This document shows, in pieces, positions 1 through 8,179 of a stretch of 64,000 bases of DNA (positions are counted from its first letter, which is position 1; each line of letters begins with the position of its first letter). A model generated the notes under the pieces. It ran no database searches. It had not been told where the DNA came from and was given only the letters and a program-made list of their open reading frames with translations. The stretch comes from [Clostridium] asparagiforme DSM 15981 (GTDB lineage: Bacteria; Bacillota; Clostridia; Lachnospirales; Lachnospiraceae). The position numbers and the translations under genes were made by a program. Location: positions 4,340,001 to 4,404,000 of the forward strand of contig CP102272.1 of NCBI GenBank assembly GCA_025149125.1, read 5' to 3'.

Positions 1-2240
1 ACGGACTTCACGGTTCCCTGACCGAACTTGATGTGGGAAACCCGGTCGCCGGGTCCGTAGTCCAAAGACGACTGCTTCTGCACGGTAAATGCCTTCCCAA
101 AGGCCGGTTTCGACGCGGGGGCCGGAGCGGTATTCCGGGAAGCATAGGGGTTGTGGCTGCTGCCAAATCCCCTCCCCTCAGCCTTGGGCTGCGCTTTCAT
201 GCCGCCCTGATTCCAGGGCAGGGAGTCGTCCGCATAAGCGTCCGTTTTCCGTCCGGAACCTCCGGCGCTCCCGCTGCCTCCGCCAAAGCCGCCGTACCCG
301 GACAGGGCCGGCTCCAGACGGTCAAATTCCACCGCAGAGGCGGGAAGTTCCTCCACAAACTGGCTGGGCTTGGAATAGCGGGTCTCCCCGTTGACCATGC
401 GCTGCCTGGCGGAGGTCATCACCAGCTCCTCCCTGGCCCGGGTGATGCCCACGTAGCAAAGCCTGCGCTCCTCCTCGATCTCCGACTTGTCGTCCGCAGT
501 GATGGACATCATGCTCGGAAATAAACCGTCCTCCATCCCCACCAGGTACACCTTGGGGAATTCCAGGCCCTTGGCGCTGTGCAGGGTCATGAGGGTCACC
601 CGGTTCTCGGATTCGTCCATGTTGTCGATGTCCGCCACCAGGGCCACCTGTTCCAAAAACTCGTCCAGGGAGGGGTGTTCGCTGTCCTGCTCATAGCTGA
701 CGGCCTTGTTCACCAACTCCTCGATATTCTCCAGGCGGGTCTGGGACTCGATCTCCCCCTCCGCCTCCAGCTCCTGCCGGTATCCGGTCTCGTCCAGGAT
801 CCCCTCGATCAGATCCTGGATGGTAAAGTCCTCGGAATTTGCCCGAACCTTAAAGCTGTCGATCTGGCCCACGAAAGCCTCGATCTTAGCCGCGGCCTTG
901 CCAAGCCCCGGCACCTGGCGGGCCGCCTTCAGCGCGTCGTACAGGCTCATGCCGTGCTCCGACGCGAAAATCGTCACTCTGCCCATAGTGGTGGCTCCGA
1001 TCCCGCGTTTGGGCACATTGATAATCCGCAGCACGGACAGGTCGTCCACGCCGTTGGCGATGGTCCGCAAATAGGCCAGAATGTCCTTGATCTCCTTGCG
1101 CTGATAGAAGTTCACGCCTCCCACCAGGCGATAGGGCACGTTGTAGTAAATGCACCGCTCCTCCAGAAGACGGGACTGGGCGTTGGTGCGGTAGAGCACC
1201 GCCTGATCCTGGTAGGAAAAGCCGCTGTCCCGGATCTGCCGGGCCACATAGTCCGCCTCGTCCCGTGCGTTCTCAAACTGTTTGAAATGCACTAGCGTGC
1301 CCTCGCTGTTGGCCGTCCAGAGCGTCTTGTCCTTCCGTCCCCGGTTGTGGCGGATCACGCCGTTGGCCGCGTTTAAGATGTTCTGGGTGGAGCGGTAGTT
1401 CTGCTCCAGCTTGATCACCCTGGCCCCTGGAAACGCATCCTCAAAGTTCAGGATATTCTCGATGTTGGCCCCACGGAACTTGTAAATGGACTGGTCGTCG
1501 TCGCCCACCACGCAGAGGTTCTTGTATTTTGCCGCCAGCAGGCTGATGAGCTTGAACTGGGCCAGGTTGGTGTCCTGGTACTCGTCCACCATTATGTACT
1601 TGAAACGCTCCTGGTAATAACTCAGCACATCCGGGTTGTTCTGGAACAGTTCCACCGTCTTGACGATCAGGTCGTCAAAATCCATGGCGTTGTTCTTCTT
1701 TAACTGTTTCTGATACTCCTGGTAGATCTCCCCGATCCGCCGCTGCCTGAAATCCCCGGTGGCGTTCAGCAGAAATTCCTCCGGCCCGATCAGCTTGTCC
1801 TTGGCCGACGAGATCGCGCTAAGCGCGCCCCGCTCCTTCAGCTGCTTAGTGTCCACGTCCAGGGTTTTAAACACCTGTTTCATCAGCGTGCGCTGGTCGT
1901 CGGTATCATAGATGGAAAAGCTGGTGGAATACCCCAGCGCCTCGATATGCCTGCGCAAAATGCGCACGCAGGAGGAGTGGAAGGTACTCACCCAGATGCT
2001 CTCCGCGCCGAAGCCCACCAGCTTGTCCACGCGCTCCCGCATCTCCCCCGCCGCTTTATTGGTAAATGTGATGGCCATGATGTTCCATGGGTTGACCTCT
2101 TTTTCTTCGATCAGATAGGCCACCCGGTGGGTCAGCACCCGGGTCTTGCCTGAGCCGGCCCCGGCCAGCACCAACAGCGGGCCCTCCGTGCAGAACACGG
2201 CCTCCTGCTGCATTGGATTCAGTGAATCGTAAATACTCAT
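1..2240 (-). CDS. pcrA: ATP-dependent DNA helicase PcrA/UvrD (C-terminus cut by window edge)
   Basis: Superfamily 1A 3'-5' DNA helicase of nucleotide excision repair and replication-fork maintenance. The frame opens at the ATG at 2240 and runs off the left edge after about 746 codons, so only the last few residues can be missing. Visible motifs in order: Walker A AGAGSGKT near residue 27, DEYQDT (motif II), QNYRST (motif IV region), VTLMTLHSAKGLEF (motif V) and YVGITRARE (motif VI). A Gly/Ser/Pro-rich linker follows, then the C-terminal GDRVSH-KFGQGTV signature found in PcrA proteins. The start is chosen because the Q-motif LNPMQQEAV follows directly. Monocistronic as far as can be seen. Confidence 0.95.
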   Translation of the reverse strand, partial: MSIYDSLNPMQQEAVFCTEGPLLVLAGAGSGKTRVLTHRVAYLIEEKEVNPWNIMAITFTNKAAGEMRERVDKLVGFGAESIWVSTFHSSCVRILRRHIEALGYSTSFSIYDTDDQRTLMKQVFKTLDVDTKQLKERGALSAISSAKDKLIGPEEFLLNATGDFRQRRIGEIYQEYQKQLKKNNAMDFDDLIVKTVELFQNNPDVLSYYQERFKYIMVDEYQDTNLAQFKLISLLAAKYKNLCVVGDDDQSIYKFRGANIENILNFEDAFPGARVIKLEQNYRSTQNILNAANGVIRHNRGRKDKTLWTANSEGTLVHFKQFENARDEADYVARQIRDSGFSYQDQAVLYRTNAQSRLLEERCIYYNVPYRLVGGVNFYQRKEIKDILAYLRTIANGVDDLSVLRIINVPKRGIGATTMGRVTIFASEHGMSLYDALKAARQVPGLGKAAAKIEAFVGQIDSFKVRANSEDFTIQDLIEGILDETGYRQELEAEGEIESQTRLENIEELVNKAVSYEQDSEHPSLDEFLEQVALVADIDNMDESENRVTLMTLHSAKGLEFPKVYLVGMEDGLFPSMMSITADDKSEIEEERRLCYVGITRAREELVMTSARQRMVNGETRYSKPSQFVEELPASAVEFDRLEPALSGYGGFGGGSGSAGGSGRKTDAYADDSLPWNQGGMKAQPKAEGRGFGSSHNPYASRNTAPAPASKPAFGKAFTVQKQSSLDYGPGDRVSHIKFGQGTVKS

Positions 2241-2391
2241 TCTTTTCTTACCGCCTTTTGTCCCCCTCGCGGGGTTTGTCCGCCCCGCCGAGGCGGGGCT
2301 GCGAATGCTGCAAAGTCTATCTTATAACATTTTCGGCGATTTGTCACCTACCACCTTGCAGGCGCGGCGGACATTCCCTCACGCAGCCGGG

Positions 2392-2544
2392 TCAGCAGGG
2401 CCTGCGCTTCGTGTTGGGTCCCATTCCTTCCCGACGGGAATTGTGGGTCTGATTCTGGTTCTCCGGCTTCACCTTTTCCGTGATGCTGTTGAACATTTCG
2501 TTAGACTTCTTTTGATTGAGTTTTTCCTCTTTGTCTTTTTCCAT
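2392..2544 (-). CDS. 50-residue hydrophilic small protein
   Basis: A short frame with a good ribosome site (GAGGTG, 5 nt before the ATG at 2544) between the helicase gene and the hydrolase. The product is highly charged, with no membrane segment or signal, and starts MEKDKEEKLNQKK. It ends in a REGMGPNTKRRPC tail. I recall a similar E(G/A)LGPNTKR ending in tiny hypothetical proteins of Clostridia, which is the main reason for calling it real. Function unknown. It could be expressed alone or with pcrA, which lies downstream on the same strand. Confidence 0.55.
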   Translation of the reverse strand: MEKDKEEKLNQKKSNEMFNSITEKVKPENQNQTHNSRREGMGPNTKRRPC

Positions 2545-2610
2545 GTGCTCACCTCAAGGATAGTATGGCATTTCCGGAGGGAAAATACACGCGGCGGCTC
2601 GCGTGTGAAA

Positions 2611-2637
2611 TGCCTGCCGGTTTGTGGCCGGCAGGCA
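2611..2637 (-). terminator. Hairpin downstream of the hydrolase gene
   Basis: A 10-bp perfect inverted repeat (TGCCTGCCGG / CCGGCAGGCA) with a 7-nt loop, 12 bases after the stop codon at 2650. On the minus strand it is followed by ATTTC, so it is a plausible though T-poor intrinsic terminator for the transporter-hydrolase operon. Confidence 0.55.
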
Positions 2638-2649
2638 CTTTACATTCGC

Positions 2650-3639
2650 TCAAATCACCGTCAAGCCATGGCCGATGAGCCAGTCCTGAAGCAGATCCGC
2701 GATCTCGAAATTGTTGTATTCCATCATCAGCATATGGGAATTTCCCCGGATTCCCATCTCCGGAAGATCCAGTATCTGTCCGTCTCCTCCCGCCCGGCAG
2801 AACCGGCTGCAGTATTCCCGGGCCACCTCCTTGGCCTCCTTCCACGCCGGATGCAGATCCGTATAATCTCCAAAGACCCATAACACCGGCACATTCACAG
2901 ACTCTCCAAAGCGGCCGTTTTTCCCTGCGCCGTATGGCTCCACTGCAATCAGCGCTTTTACCAGCTCCGGCCGTTTTTCCATCACCTCAAACGCCAGCGT
3001 GGCTCCCTGGGAGTGGGCCACAATCACGGAAGGACCGGTCCGCTCCAAAAGGCAACAATACGCTTTCACGGTCAGCTCCGAGCTCTCCGTCCAGCGCGGC
3101 ACAAACTGCATGGCATACTGGCGGAAACTGTTGATGGGAAAACGGCTGTCCTCAAACAGTTCCCCCTTCGCATAAGACGCCCCCAGCCGAAAACGTTCAA
3201 ACACATATGTATAGTTGAACAGCGTCGGAGACTCCTTAAACTCCTCCGCCTCCGGGCACCAGCCTGAACGGCCGCGCTCAACGGCGTCCGCCAGATAGGT
3301 TTTCCATCCGCAGCGGATAAAATAGTTCAGCCATCCCGGCCTTCCGTCCGGGGTCGTCTCAAATGCCTTTCCCGTCATACCTCCACCGTGCCACAGCAGC
3401 AGCGGGCATCTGCCCTTTACGGTTTCCGGTATAAAATACTGGGCATACATCTGTCCGGCCCGGCGGATTCCATTGGGATCCACCACGATGCGCCGTCCGC
3501 ATTTCCCATTCACGTCAATCTCTTTTACCGGACGGCCGCAGATCTCTACTTCCTCCCCGCCAACGTGAAAAGCCCCCATATCCTGCAGCCGAATTCCCGA
3601 CGCCAGTTTTTTCGAACAATCATACAATGACATTTCCAA
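2650..3639 (-). CDS. Alpha/beta-hydrolase, esterase-like
   Basis: A 329-residue cytoplasmic alpha/beta-hydrolase. The oxyanion-side loop LLWHGGGMTG lies near residue 103 and the nucleophile elbow AHSQGA near residue 209 supplies the catalytic serine. A GNSHMLMMEYNN segment near the C-terminus supplies the likely catalytic histidine. The acid is probably the Asp in WVFGDYTD. There is no signal peptide. It follows the 2-hydroxycarboxylate transporter gene by 18 nt, so the two are surely cotranscribed, which suggests hydrolysis of an imported hydroxy-acid ester or related compound. That substrate idea is inference; the fold assignment is firm. Confidence 0.8.
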   Translation of the reverse strand: MEMSLYDCSKKLASGIRLQDMGAFHVGGEEVEICGRPVKEIDVNGKCGRRIVVDPNGIRRAGQMYAQYFIPETVKGRCPLLLWHGGGMTGKAFETTPDGRPGWLNYFIRCGWKTYLADAVERGRSGWCPEAEEFKESPTLFNYTYVFERFRLGASYAKGELFEDSRFPINSFRQYAMQFVPRWTESSELTVKAYCCLLERTGPSVIVAHSQGATLAFEVMEKRPELVKALIAVEPYGAGKNGRFGESVNVPVLWVFGDYTDLHPAWKEAKEVAREYCSRFCRAGGDGQILDLPEMGIRGNSHMLMMEYNNFEIADLLQDWLIGHGLTVI

Positions 3640-3657
3640 AATCCACCTTTTTCATTT

Positions 3658-5001
3658 TTATCCCGCAAACGCGGACATCAGAATACTTGCGATAATCAGC
3701 ATAACTCCTCCGCCGATCCGGGAAGAAATCTGCGCCCAGGAAAGCAGATTCATGCGTTGGGCCGCGCCCAGAACCGCCACATCCCCTGCCCCGCCGGAAT
3801 TGGACATGCACAGGGCTGCGGTAATCACCGCCTCCACCGGGAAGAATCCCATCAGCCAGCCCATAAGCGCCGCTCCGGCCATAGCTCCCAAGATCACGAA
3901 AAATACCATAATAAAATTGCTGATGGTGAGCACCGCCAGCACATCCGCAATACTCACATACACCACGCCAACGCCCACCATGATCACCCAGGAAAGCTGT
4001 CCCGCGAAAAACGACTGCAATTTCCTGGAGCCGTCCTTTACGCTCTGCGGAATCAGGCCAAGCATATTGCTGACCGCCAGCAGAATCACCATATAGGCGA
4101 ACGCATGGATGGAAACGCCCATAACCGGTGGAATTATTTTGCTCAATATCACTCCCATGATATAATAGCCGGTGGCCAGCACGAAGCCAGAAGCGCAGGA
4201 GCGCGGCGTAACGTTCTCCACTCCTCCTTCCGTCACGTTTTCCTGCTGTTCCCTCCGGGACAGCCTCCCCTCGCCCGATAGCTTTGGAAATACGAGGCCG
4301 ATTTTGTTGACCACCGCCCCCAACACGATGGACATGACCAATCCCAGAGTCAAAATCGGGACTGCAGTGGACAAAAATTCCGCAGCAGGACCCATACCGG
4401 CCGACTCGTAGATCTGGGACATCGGGACGGCCCCCGCTCCAGTCCCCGGCCCCATGATCGGGAGAAAATAGTACAACAGCACTTCTCTGACGGTTTTTCC
4501 AAAAAACAGACCTCCCAGACTTCCCAGCGCCGCCGCCCCGGCCAGTCCTGCCAGCACGGTAGGGATATACCCCAAAAAAGATTTGAGCAGCACTGCCCGG
4601 TCGATGGACAGGATGCTTCCCGTGATCAGCACTGCCGCATAAAAGGTGATAAAATCGGTGGTTTTCATCAATTCGCCGATGGACTCCCTGCAGGATTCGC
4701 CCAGAAGATTGAAATACACCAGCAACGATCCCCCCAGCAGCGCCAGAAGCGTTCCGCCTCCGATATAGTCTTTCCATACCGGCAGCCTGTCCCCCAACTC
4801 GCCCATCACAATCCCGATGATAAACATCGCCCCGATGGATCCCACCATGGAAGAGGGAATGATATCCAGTTGATTGGCCGTTATCACGGTGAACGCGAGA
4901 AGCAAGAACAAATACATTGGTATCGCGAACAGTTTGTAACCCCAGAATGAGTGGCCGTCTAAGGCCTGAAATAGTTTCTCCACATTTGTACCCCCTGTCA
5001 T
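3658..5001 (-). CDS. 2-hydroxycarboxylate transporter family permease (CitS/MleP-like)
   Basis: A 447-residue polytopic membrane protein with about a dozen hydrophobic segments. It carries the two glycine-rich re-entrant-loop signatures of the 2-HCT family: GPGTGAGAVPMS in the first half and SNSGGAGDVAVLGAA in the second. The N-terminal part (SMVGSIGAMFIIGIVMGELGDRLP) and the C-terminal SSRIGGGVMLIIAS also fit the family. Known members move citrate, malate or lactate with Na+ or H+, or by exchange. It heads an operon with the hydrolase and is divergent from a LysR regulator that probably controls it. Confidence 0.85.
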   Translation of the reverse strand: MTGGTNVEKLFQALDGHSFWGYKLFAIPMYLFLLLAFTVITANQLDIIPSSMVGSIGAMFIIGIVMGELGDRLPVWKDYIGGGTLLALLGGSLLVYFNLLGESCRESIGELMKTTDFITFYAAVLITGSILSIDRAVLLKSFLGYIPTVLAGLAGAAALGSLGGLFFGKTVREVLLYYFLPIMGPGTGAGAVPMSQIYESAGMGPAAEFLSTAVPILTLGLVMSIVLGAVVNKIGLVFPKLSGEGRLSRREQQENVTEGGVENVTPRSCASGFVLATGYYIMGVILSKIIPPVMGVSIHAFAYMVILLAVSNMLGLIPQSVKDGSRKLQSFFAGQLSWVIMVGVGVVYVSIADVLAVLTISNFIMVFFVILGAMAGAALMGWLMGFFPVEAVITAALCMSNSGGAGDVAVLGAAQRMNLLSWAQISSRIGGGVMLIIASILMSAFAG

Positions 5002-5031
5002 TTTTCAGTTGTGTTTGTTACATCTTTAGTA

Positions 5032-5093
5032 TATGATAGTCTCATACATAACTCAAAGCGTTTATTCTTATAAAAATAATAGGTTTAACCTAT
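5032..5093. promoter_or_regulatory. Putative LysR-type binding sites in the divergent intergenic region
   Basis: The 112-bp gap between the transporter and the LysR gene holds a perfect 15-bp palindrome, ATAGGTTTAACCTAT (5079-5093), containing the T-N11-A form usual for LysR recognition sites. A second element, TATGA-N5-TCATA, lies at 5032-5046, with centres about 47 bp apart. This fits the recognition-site/activation-site arrangement of LysR regulators. Binding is inferred. Confidence 0.6.
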
Positions 5094-5113
5094 GATTATG
5101 GCAGGGGGAGTAT

Positions 5114-6031
5114 ATGGACGATATTGAAATCAAAGATTTACGGTATATGTCGGCGATCGCCAGACATGAAGGCATCTCAAAGGCCGCGGACGAGCTCTAT
5201 ATTTCCCAACCCGCTCTCAGCGGCTACCTGAAAAACCTGGAAACCCGGCTGGGAGTTCCCCTGTTTCAGAGAATCGGCAAGCGGATGGTCCTCACCTATT
5301 TCGGAGAATGCTTTCTGAAAGAAGGGAACGAAATTCTGCTGCGCCACAAGCATTTCACGGAGGAGTTGGATCGAATCCGCTGTGAGGAACGCGGACGCCT
5401 GAGCATCGGCTTTCCGATATTGCGGGGAATTTCCCTGCTCCCAGCCACACTGCCCGTTTTCAGCAAACGCTTCCCCAACGTGGAAATCCGATGTTACGAG
5501 GAGGATGCCTCCGCCCTGGACCGCCTGATTCAGCAAGGTGAGCTGGATATCGGTTTTTTCAACTGCCCCATCGACAATGACAACATTGACTACCAGGTGA
5601 TCAGCAATGAAGAAATTGTTCTCTCCACCGCCCCGGATGATCCCATTATTTCCCAAGCCTTCAACAAAAAAGGCTGTAAGTATCCCTGGCTGGATCTGCG
5701 GTTGTGCCGGGACCACAAGTTCATTCTCAATTATCCGGAACAGCGTACCACTCAAATCGCCGGCCACCTTTTTAAACAGGCCGGATTCACCCCCACGGTC
5801 TCACTGAGGATCAGAAGCCTGATGACAACTGTCAGTCTCTCCGCCAAGGGTTACGGGATGGCCTTTTCCTCGGAGAAATATCCCCGGGAGCTGTGCCTGG
5901 GGGACAAACCCTATATCCTCTCCATCGGGGAGCCTGTGACGATGATGAATTTGGTAGCCGGCTACCGCAAGGGCATAAAACCTTCCCTTTACGCTCAAAC
6001 CTTTATCGATATTGCCCGGCAGTTCTATTGA
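5114..6031 (+). CDS. LysR-family transcriptional regulator
   Basis: 305 residues. An N-terminal winged HTH (residues about 5-65) has the typical LysR sequence with ISKAADELYISQPALSGYLKNLE and GVPLFQR. A periplasmic-binding-protein-like effector domain follows (about 90-300). The start at 5114 follows a GGGGGA ribosome site. It is transcribed divergently from the 2-HCT transporter and hydrolase, so it most likely senses the transported hydroxy acid or its ester and activates that operon. Effector unknown. Confidence 0.9.
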   Translation: MDDIEIKDLRYMSAIARHEGISKAADELYISQPALSGYLKNLETRLGVPLFQRIGKRMVLTYFGECFLKEGNEILLRHKHFTEELDRIRCEERGRLSIGFPILRGISLLPATLPVFSKRFPNVEIRCYEEDASALDRLIQQGELDIGFFNCPIDNDNIDYQVISNEEIVLSTAPDDPIISQAFNKKGCKYPWLDLRLCRDHKFILNYPEQRTTQIAGHLFKQAGFTPTVSLRIRSLMTTVSLSAKGYGMAFSSEKYPRELCLGDKPYILSIGEPVTMMNLVAGYRKGIKPSLYAQTFIDIARQFY

Positions 6032-6162
6032 CCGCGCGGACAGCCGTGAAATGCGCGGACCGCTCCGCCACACCATCACCATCCCTTTTTTACAACTTAT
6101 CACATTTCCCACTTGTCATCTAGTATTGAATACTATATAATGGTGACTATGAGGTGATAACG

Positions 6163-6786
6163 ATGAAAACCAACGAAGAACGGCTTCAGGACATGCTGGA
6201 CTGCCTGGGCGCCCTCTCCCATGTGAAATCCCGGGAGATTCCGGGCATCGATCTGTATATGGACCAGGTGACCACCTTTATGGACGAGCACTTAAAGGAC
6301 ACCCGGCGCCATCCGGAGGACAAGGTTCTGACCAAAACCATGATCAACAACTATGCGAAGAACAACCTGCTCCCTCCGCCTGTAAAGAAAAAATATTCCA
6401 AAGATCACATGTTGATGCTGATCTTTATCTACTATTTTAAAAATGTACTGTCCTTTGCGGATATCGAGGAGATTTTCCGGCCCATTACCAGCCGCCACTT
6501 CTCCGGCAAGCCCTCCGACGTAAAGCTGGAGGACATCTACGAGGAAGTATTCACTCTGGCGGCCGGACAGATGGACCGGTTGCGGGAAGATCTGATGCAG
6601 AAATACGACAAGGCCCAGGGCACCTTCGGCGACTCCGGCCTGGACGGGGAGGAACAGGAATACCTGCGGCTCTTCGCGCTGATCTGCGAGCTGTCCTTTG
6701 ACGTGTACTTAAAGAAGCAGATGATCGAGCTGCTGGCCGATCAGCTGCGCAGCGAAACCCCTGACCGGGACCGCAAAAAGAAGTGA
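6163..6786 (+). CDS. DUF1836 domain-containing protein
   Basis: A 207-residue soluble protein of the DUF1836 family, which is common in Firmicutes and resembles a MerR-like DNA-binding unit. Its hallmark segment KTMINNYAKNNLLPPPVKKKYSKDH lies around residues 60-85, followed by an alpha-helical region. The ATG at 6163 is preferred over the GTG at 6154 because GAGGTG sits 7 nt upstream of the ATG. Biochemical role unknown; transcription regulation is only suggested by the fold. Confidence 0.8.
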   Translation: MKTNEERLQDMLDCLGALSHVKSREIPGIDLYMDQVTTFMDEHLKDTRRHPEDKVLTKTMINNYAKNNLLPPPVKKKYSKDHMLMLIFIYYFKNVLSFADIEEIFRPITSRHFSGKPSDVKLEDIYEEVFTLAAGQMDRLREDLMQKYDKAQGTFGDSGLDGEEQEYLRLFALICELSFDVYLKKQMIELLADQLRSETPDRDRKKK

Positions 6787-6834
6787 GAAAACACAGGAAT
6801 CCGGCCGCGCCAGCGGCCCATTCCATGAATGAAA

Positions 6835-6872
6835 GACAGCCTGTCCGGCGCCTATGGCTCCGTACAGGCTGT
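6835..6872. terminator. Bidirectional hairpin between convergent genes
   Basis: GACAGCCTGT (6835-6844) pairs with ACAGGCTGTT (6863-6872) between the convergent DUF1836 and TrpR-like genes. It is followed on the plus strand by CTCTTAT. It probably ends both transcripts, although the T-run is weak. Confidence 0.5.
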
Positions 6873-6898
6873 TCTCTTATCATACATCAACCATACCG

Positions 6899-7207
6899 TT
6901 ATGTCCCGGCAGGTCCGTCCGGCGGCGTAAGTCTTGCAAATACCATATCATACCCATCGCTCCCGTAGTTCAGCGAGCGGTTCACGCGGCTGATGGTAGC
7001 GGTGGAAGCGCCCGTCTTCTCCGCAATCTCCAGATAGGTCTTACCCTCGCGCAGCATCTTGGCCACCTCGTAGCGCTGAGAAAGGGAGAGCAGCTCGTTG
7101 ATGGTGCAGACATCCTCGAAAAACTTATAGCACTCCTCCGGGTTCTTCAGCGTCAGGATCGCGTCGAACAAATGATCTACCGCCTCGGTTTTGATTTTCT
7201 TGTTCAT
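6899..7207 (-). CDS. YerC/YecD family TrpR-related protein
   Basis: A 102-residue helical protein of the TrpR-like superfamily. The central helix-turn-helix reads LLSLSQRYEVAKMLREGKTYLEIAEKTGASTATISRVNRSL (about residues 40-80), the standard YerC/YecD pattern. These proteins are annotated as tryptophan-repressor-related DNA-binding proteins, but their targets are mostly unknown. Stand-alone gene with its own candidate promoter at 7249-7277. Confidence 0.85.
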   Translation of the reverse strand: MNKKIKTEAVDHLFDAILTLKNPEECYKFFEDVCTINELLSLSQRYEVAKMLREGKTYLEIAEKTGASTATISRVNRSLNYGSDGYDMVFARLTPPDGPAGT

Positions 7208-7248
7208 GGTTCGGTACCCTCTCCTTGGTCATCTTTCAAACTTCATTC

Positions 7249-7277
7249 ATTTTAGCATATTAAAGTCCGAAAGTCTA
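7249..7277 (-). promoter_or_regulatory. Candidate sigma-A promoter for the TrpR-like gene
   Basis: On the minus strand TAGACT (7277-7272) and TAAAAT (7254-7249) are separated by 17 nt, about 40 nt before the start codon at 7207. The -10 is good and the -35 matches at 4 of 6 positions. Confidence 0.5.
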
Positions 7278-7303
7278 CCCTTCCCATGAATTTTTAGAAT
7301 GAT

Positions 7304-8116
7304 TTAAGATAACATGAATTTCTCCACCACATGGGCCACCCCATCCTCATTGTTGGACAGCGTGATGTAGTCCGCGGCTTTGCGCAGGGGCAGAACCGCA
7401 TTCTCCATGGCAACGCCCAGGCCGGCGAACTGAACCATAGTCAGATCGTTGTAGCCGTCGCCGCAGGCGATCATCTGATCCTTCGTCATCCCGAGCACCT
7501 CCAGCAGGCGCGCCAGGGACAGGGCCTTGTCGATCCCCTTGGGCATCACTTCCAGGAAATACGGCTCCGAGCGGTAAACGCTGAAATTCTTGCCCAACGC
7601 CGCCTTCACCAGCGGTTCCACCGTCACCAAATAGTCGCCGTCGTCCAGCATGAGGAATTTGGGCACCTCGAACCGGACGTAATCCCTCATGCTCTCCACC
7701 TGAACCAGCGGCAGATGGTTGATGTTGGACTCCTTCACAGCGTAGGGACACTGATCGTTGTTGGTGATGATCCGGTCCCCCTCATAGGTCAGAATATCCA
7801 CCCGGTGCTCCTCCGCCAGACCGATAATCCGCTCGTTGGCCGCCAGCGGAATCTGCGAGGCGAACACCACCTCTCCGGTGCGGCAGTTGATGATCATGCC
7901 CCCGTTGTAGGACAGAATGTAGCTGCCGAAACGCTCCAGCTCCAGTTCCTTTGCCAGGGGCTCCACCCCCGCTGTGGGGCGGCCTGAGGCCAGAACCACG
8001 ATCTTCCCCTGTTCCTGAGCGCTCATTAGCGCCTGTTTGGTCCGGGGCGTAATCACCTTGTCCCGGTTTGTCAGCGTGCCGTCCAGATCCAGCACAATCA
8101 TCTCATAATTGGTCAT
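7304..8116 (-). CDS. Cof-type HAD-IIB phosphatase
   Basis: A 270-residue HAD-superfamily hydrolase of the Cof/YbiV class. Motif I DLDGTL is at residues 10-15 with the nucleophile and acid/base Asp pair. Motif II is ASGRP, motif III is the Lys in MPKGIDK, and motif IV is GDGYNDLTM with the Mg-binding aspartates. A large C2-type cap lies between. Such enzymes dephosphorylate small sugar phosphates or cofactors (for example PLP or FMN), but sequence alone does not fix the substrate. Single gene. Confidence 0.9.
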   Translation of the reverse strand: MTNYEMIVLDLDGTLTNRDKVITPRTKQALMSAQEQGKIVVLASGRPTAGVEPLAKELELERFGSYILSYNGGMIINCRTGEVVFASQIPLAANERIIGLAEEHRVDILTYEGDRIITNNDQCPYAVKESNINHLPLVQVESMRDYVRFEVPKFLMLDDGDYLVTVEPLVKAALGKNFSVYRSEPYFLEVMPKGIDKALSLARLLEVLGMTKDQMIACGDGYNDLTMVQFAGLGVAMENAVLPLRKAADYITLSNNEDGVAHVVEKFMLS

Positions 8117-8179
8117 TTCCAGTTTCTCCCCTTGTCGTGCGTAATTTCACCTATTCATTCTACCAGAAACGCAGCCGTG

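Noticed and set aside
3620-4777. Open frame of 385 codons on the minus strand, overlapping the transporter
   Set aside because: Different reading frame of the same strand as the 2-HCT permease; its Gly/Arg-rich translation has no membrane pattern, so it is a shadow, not a frameshift of the transporter.
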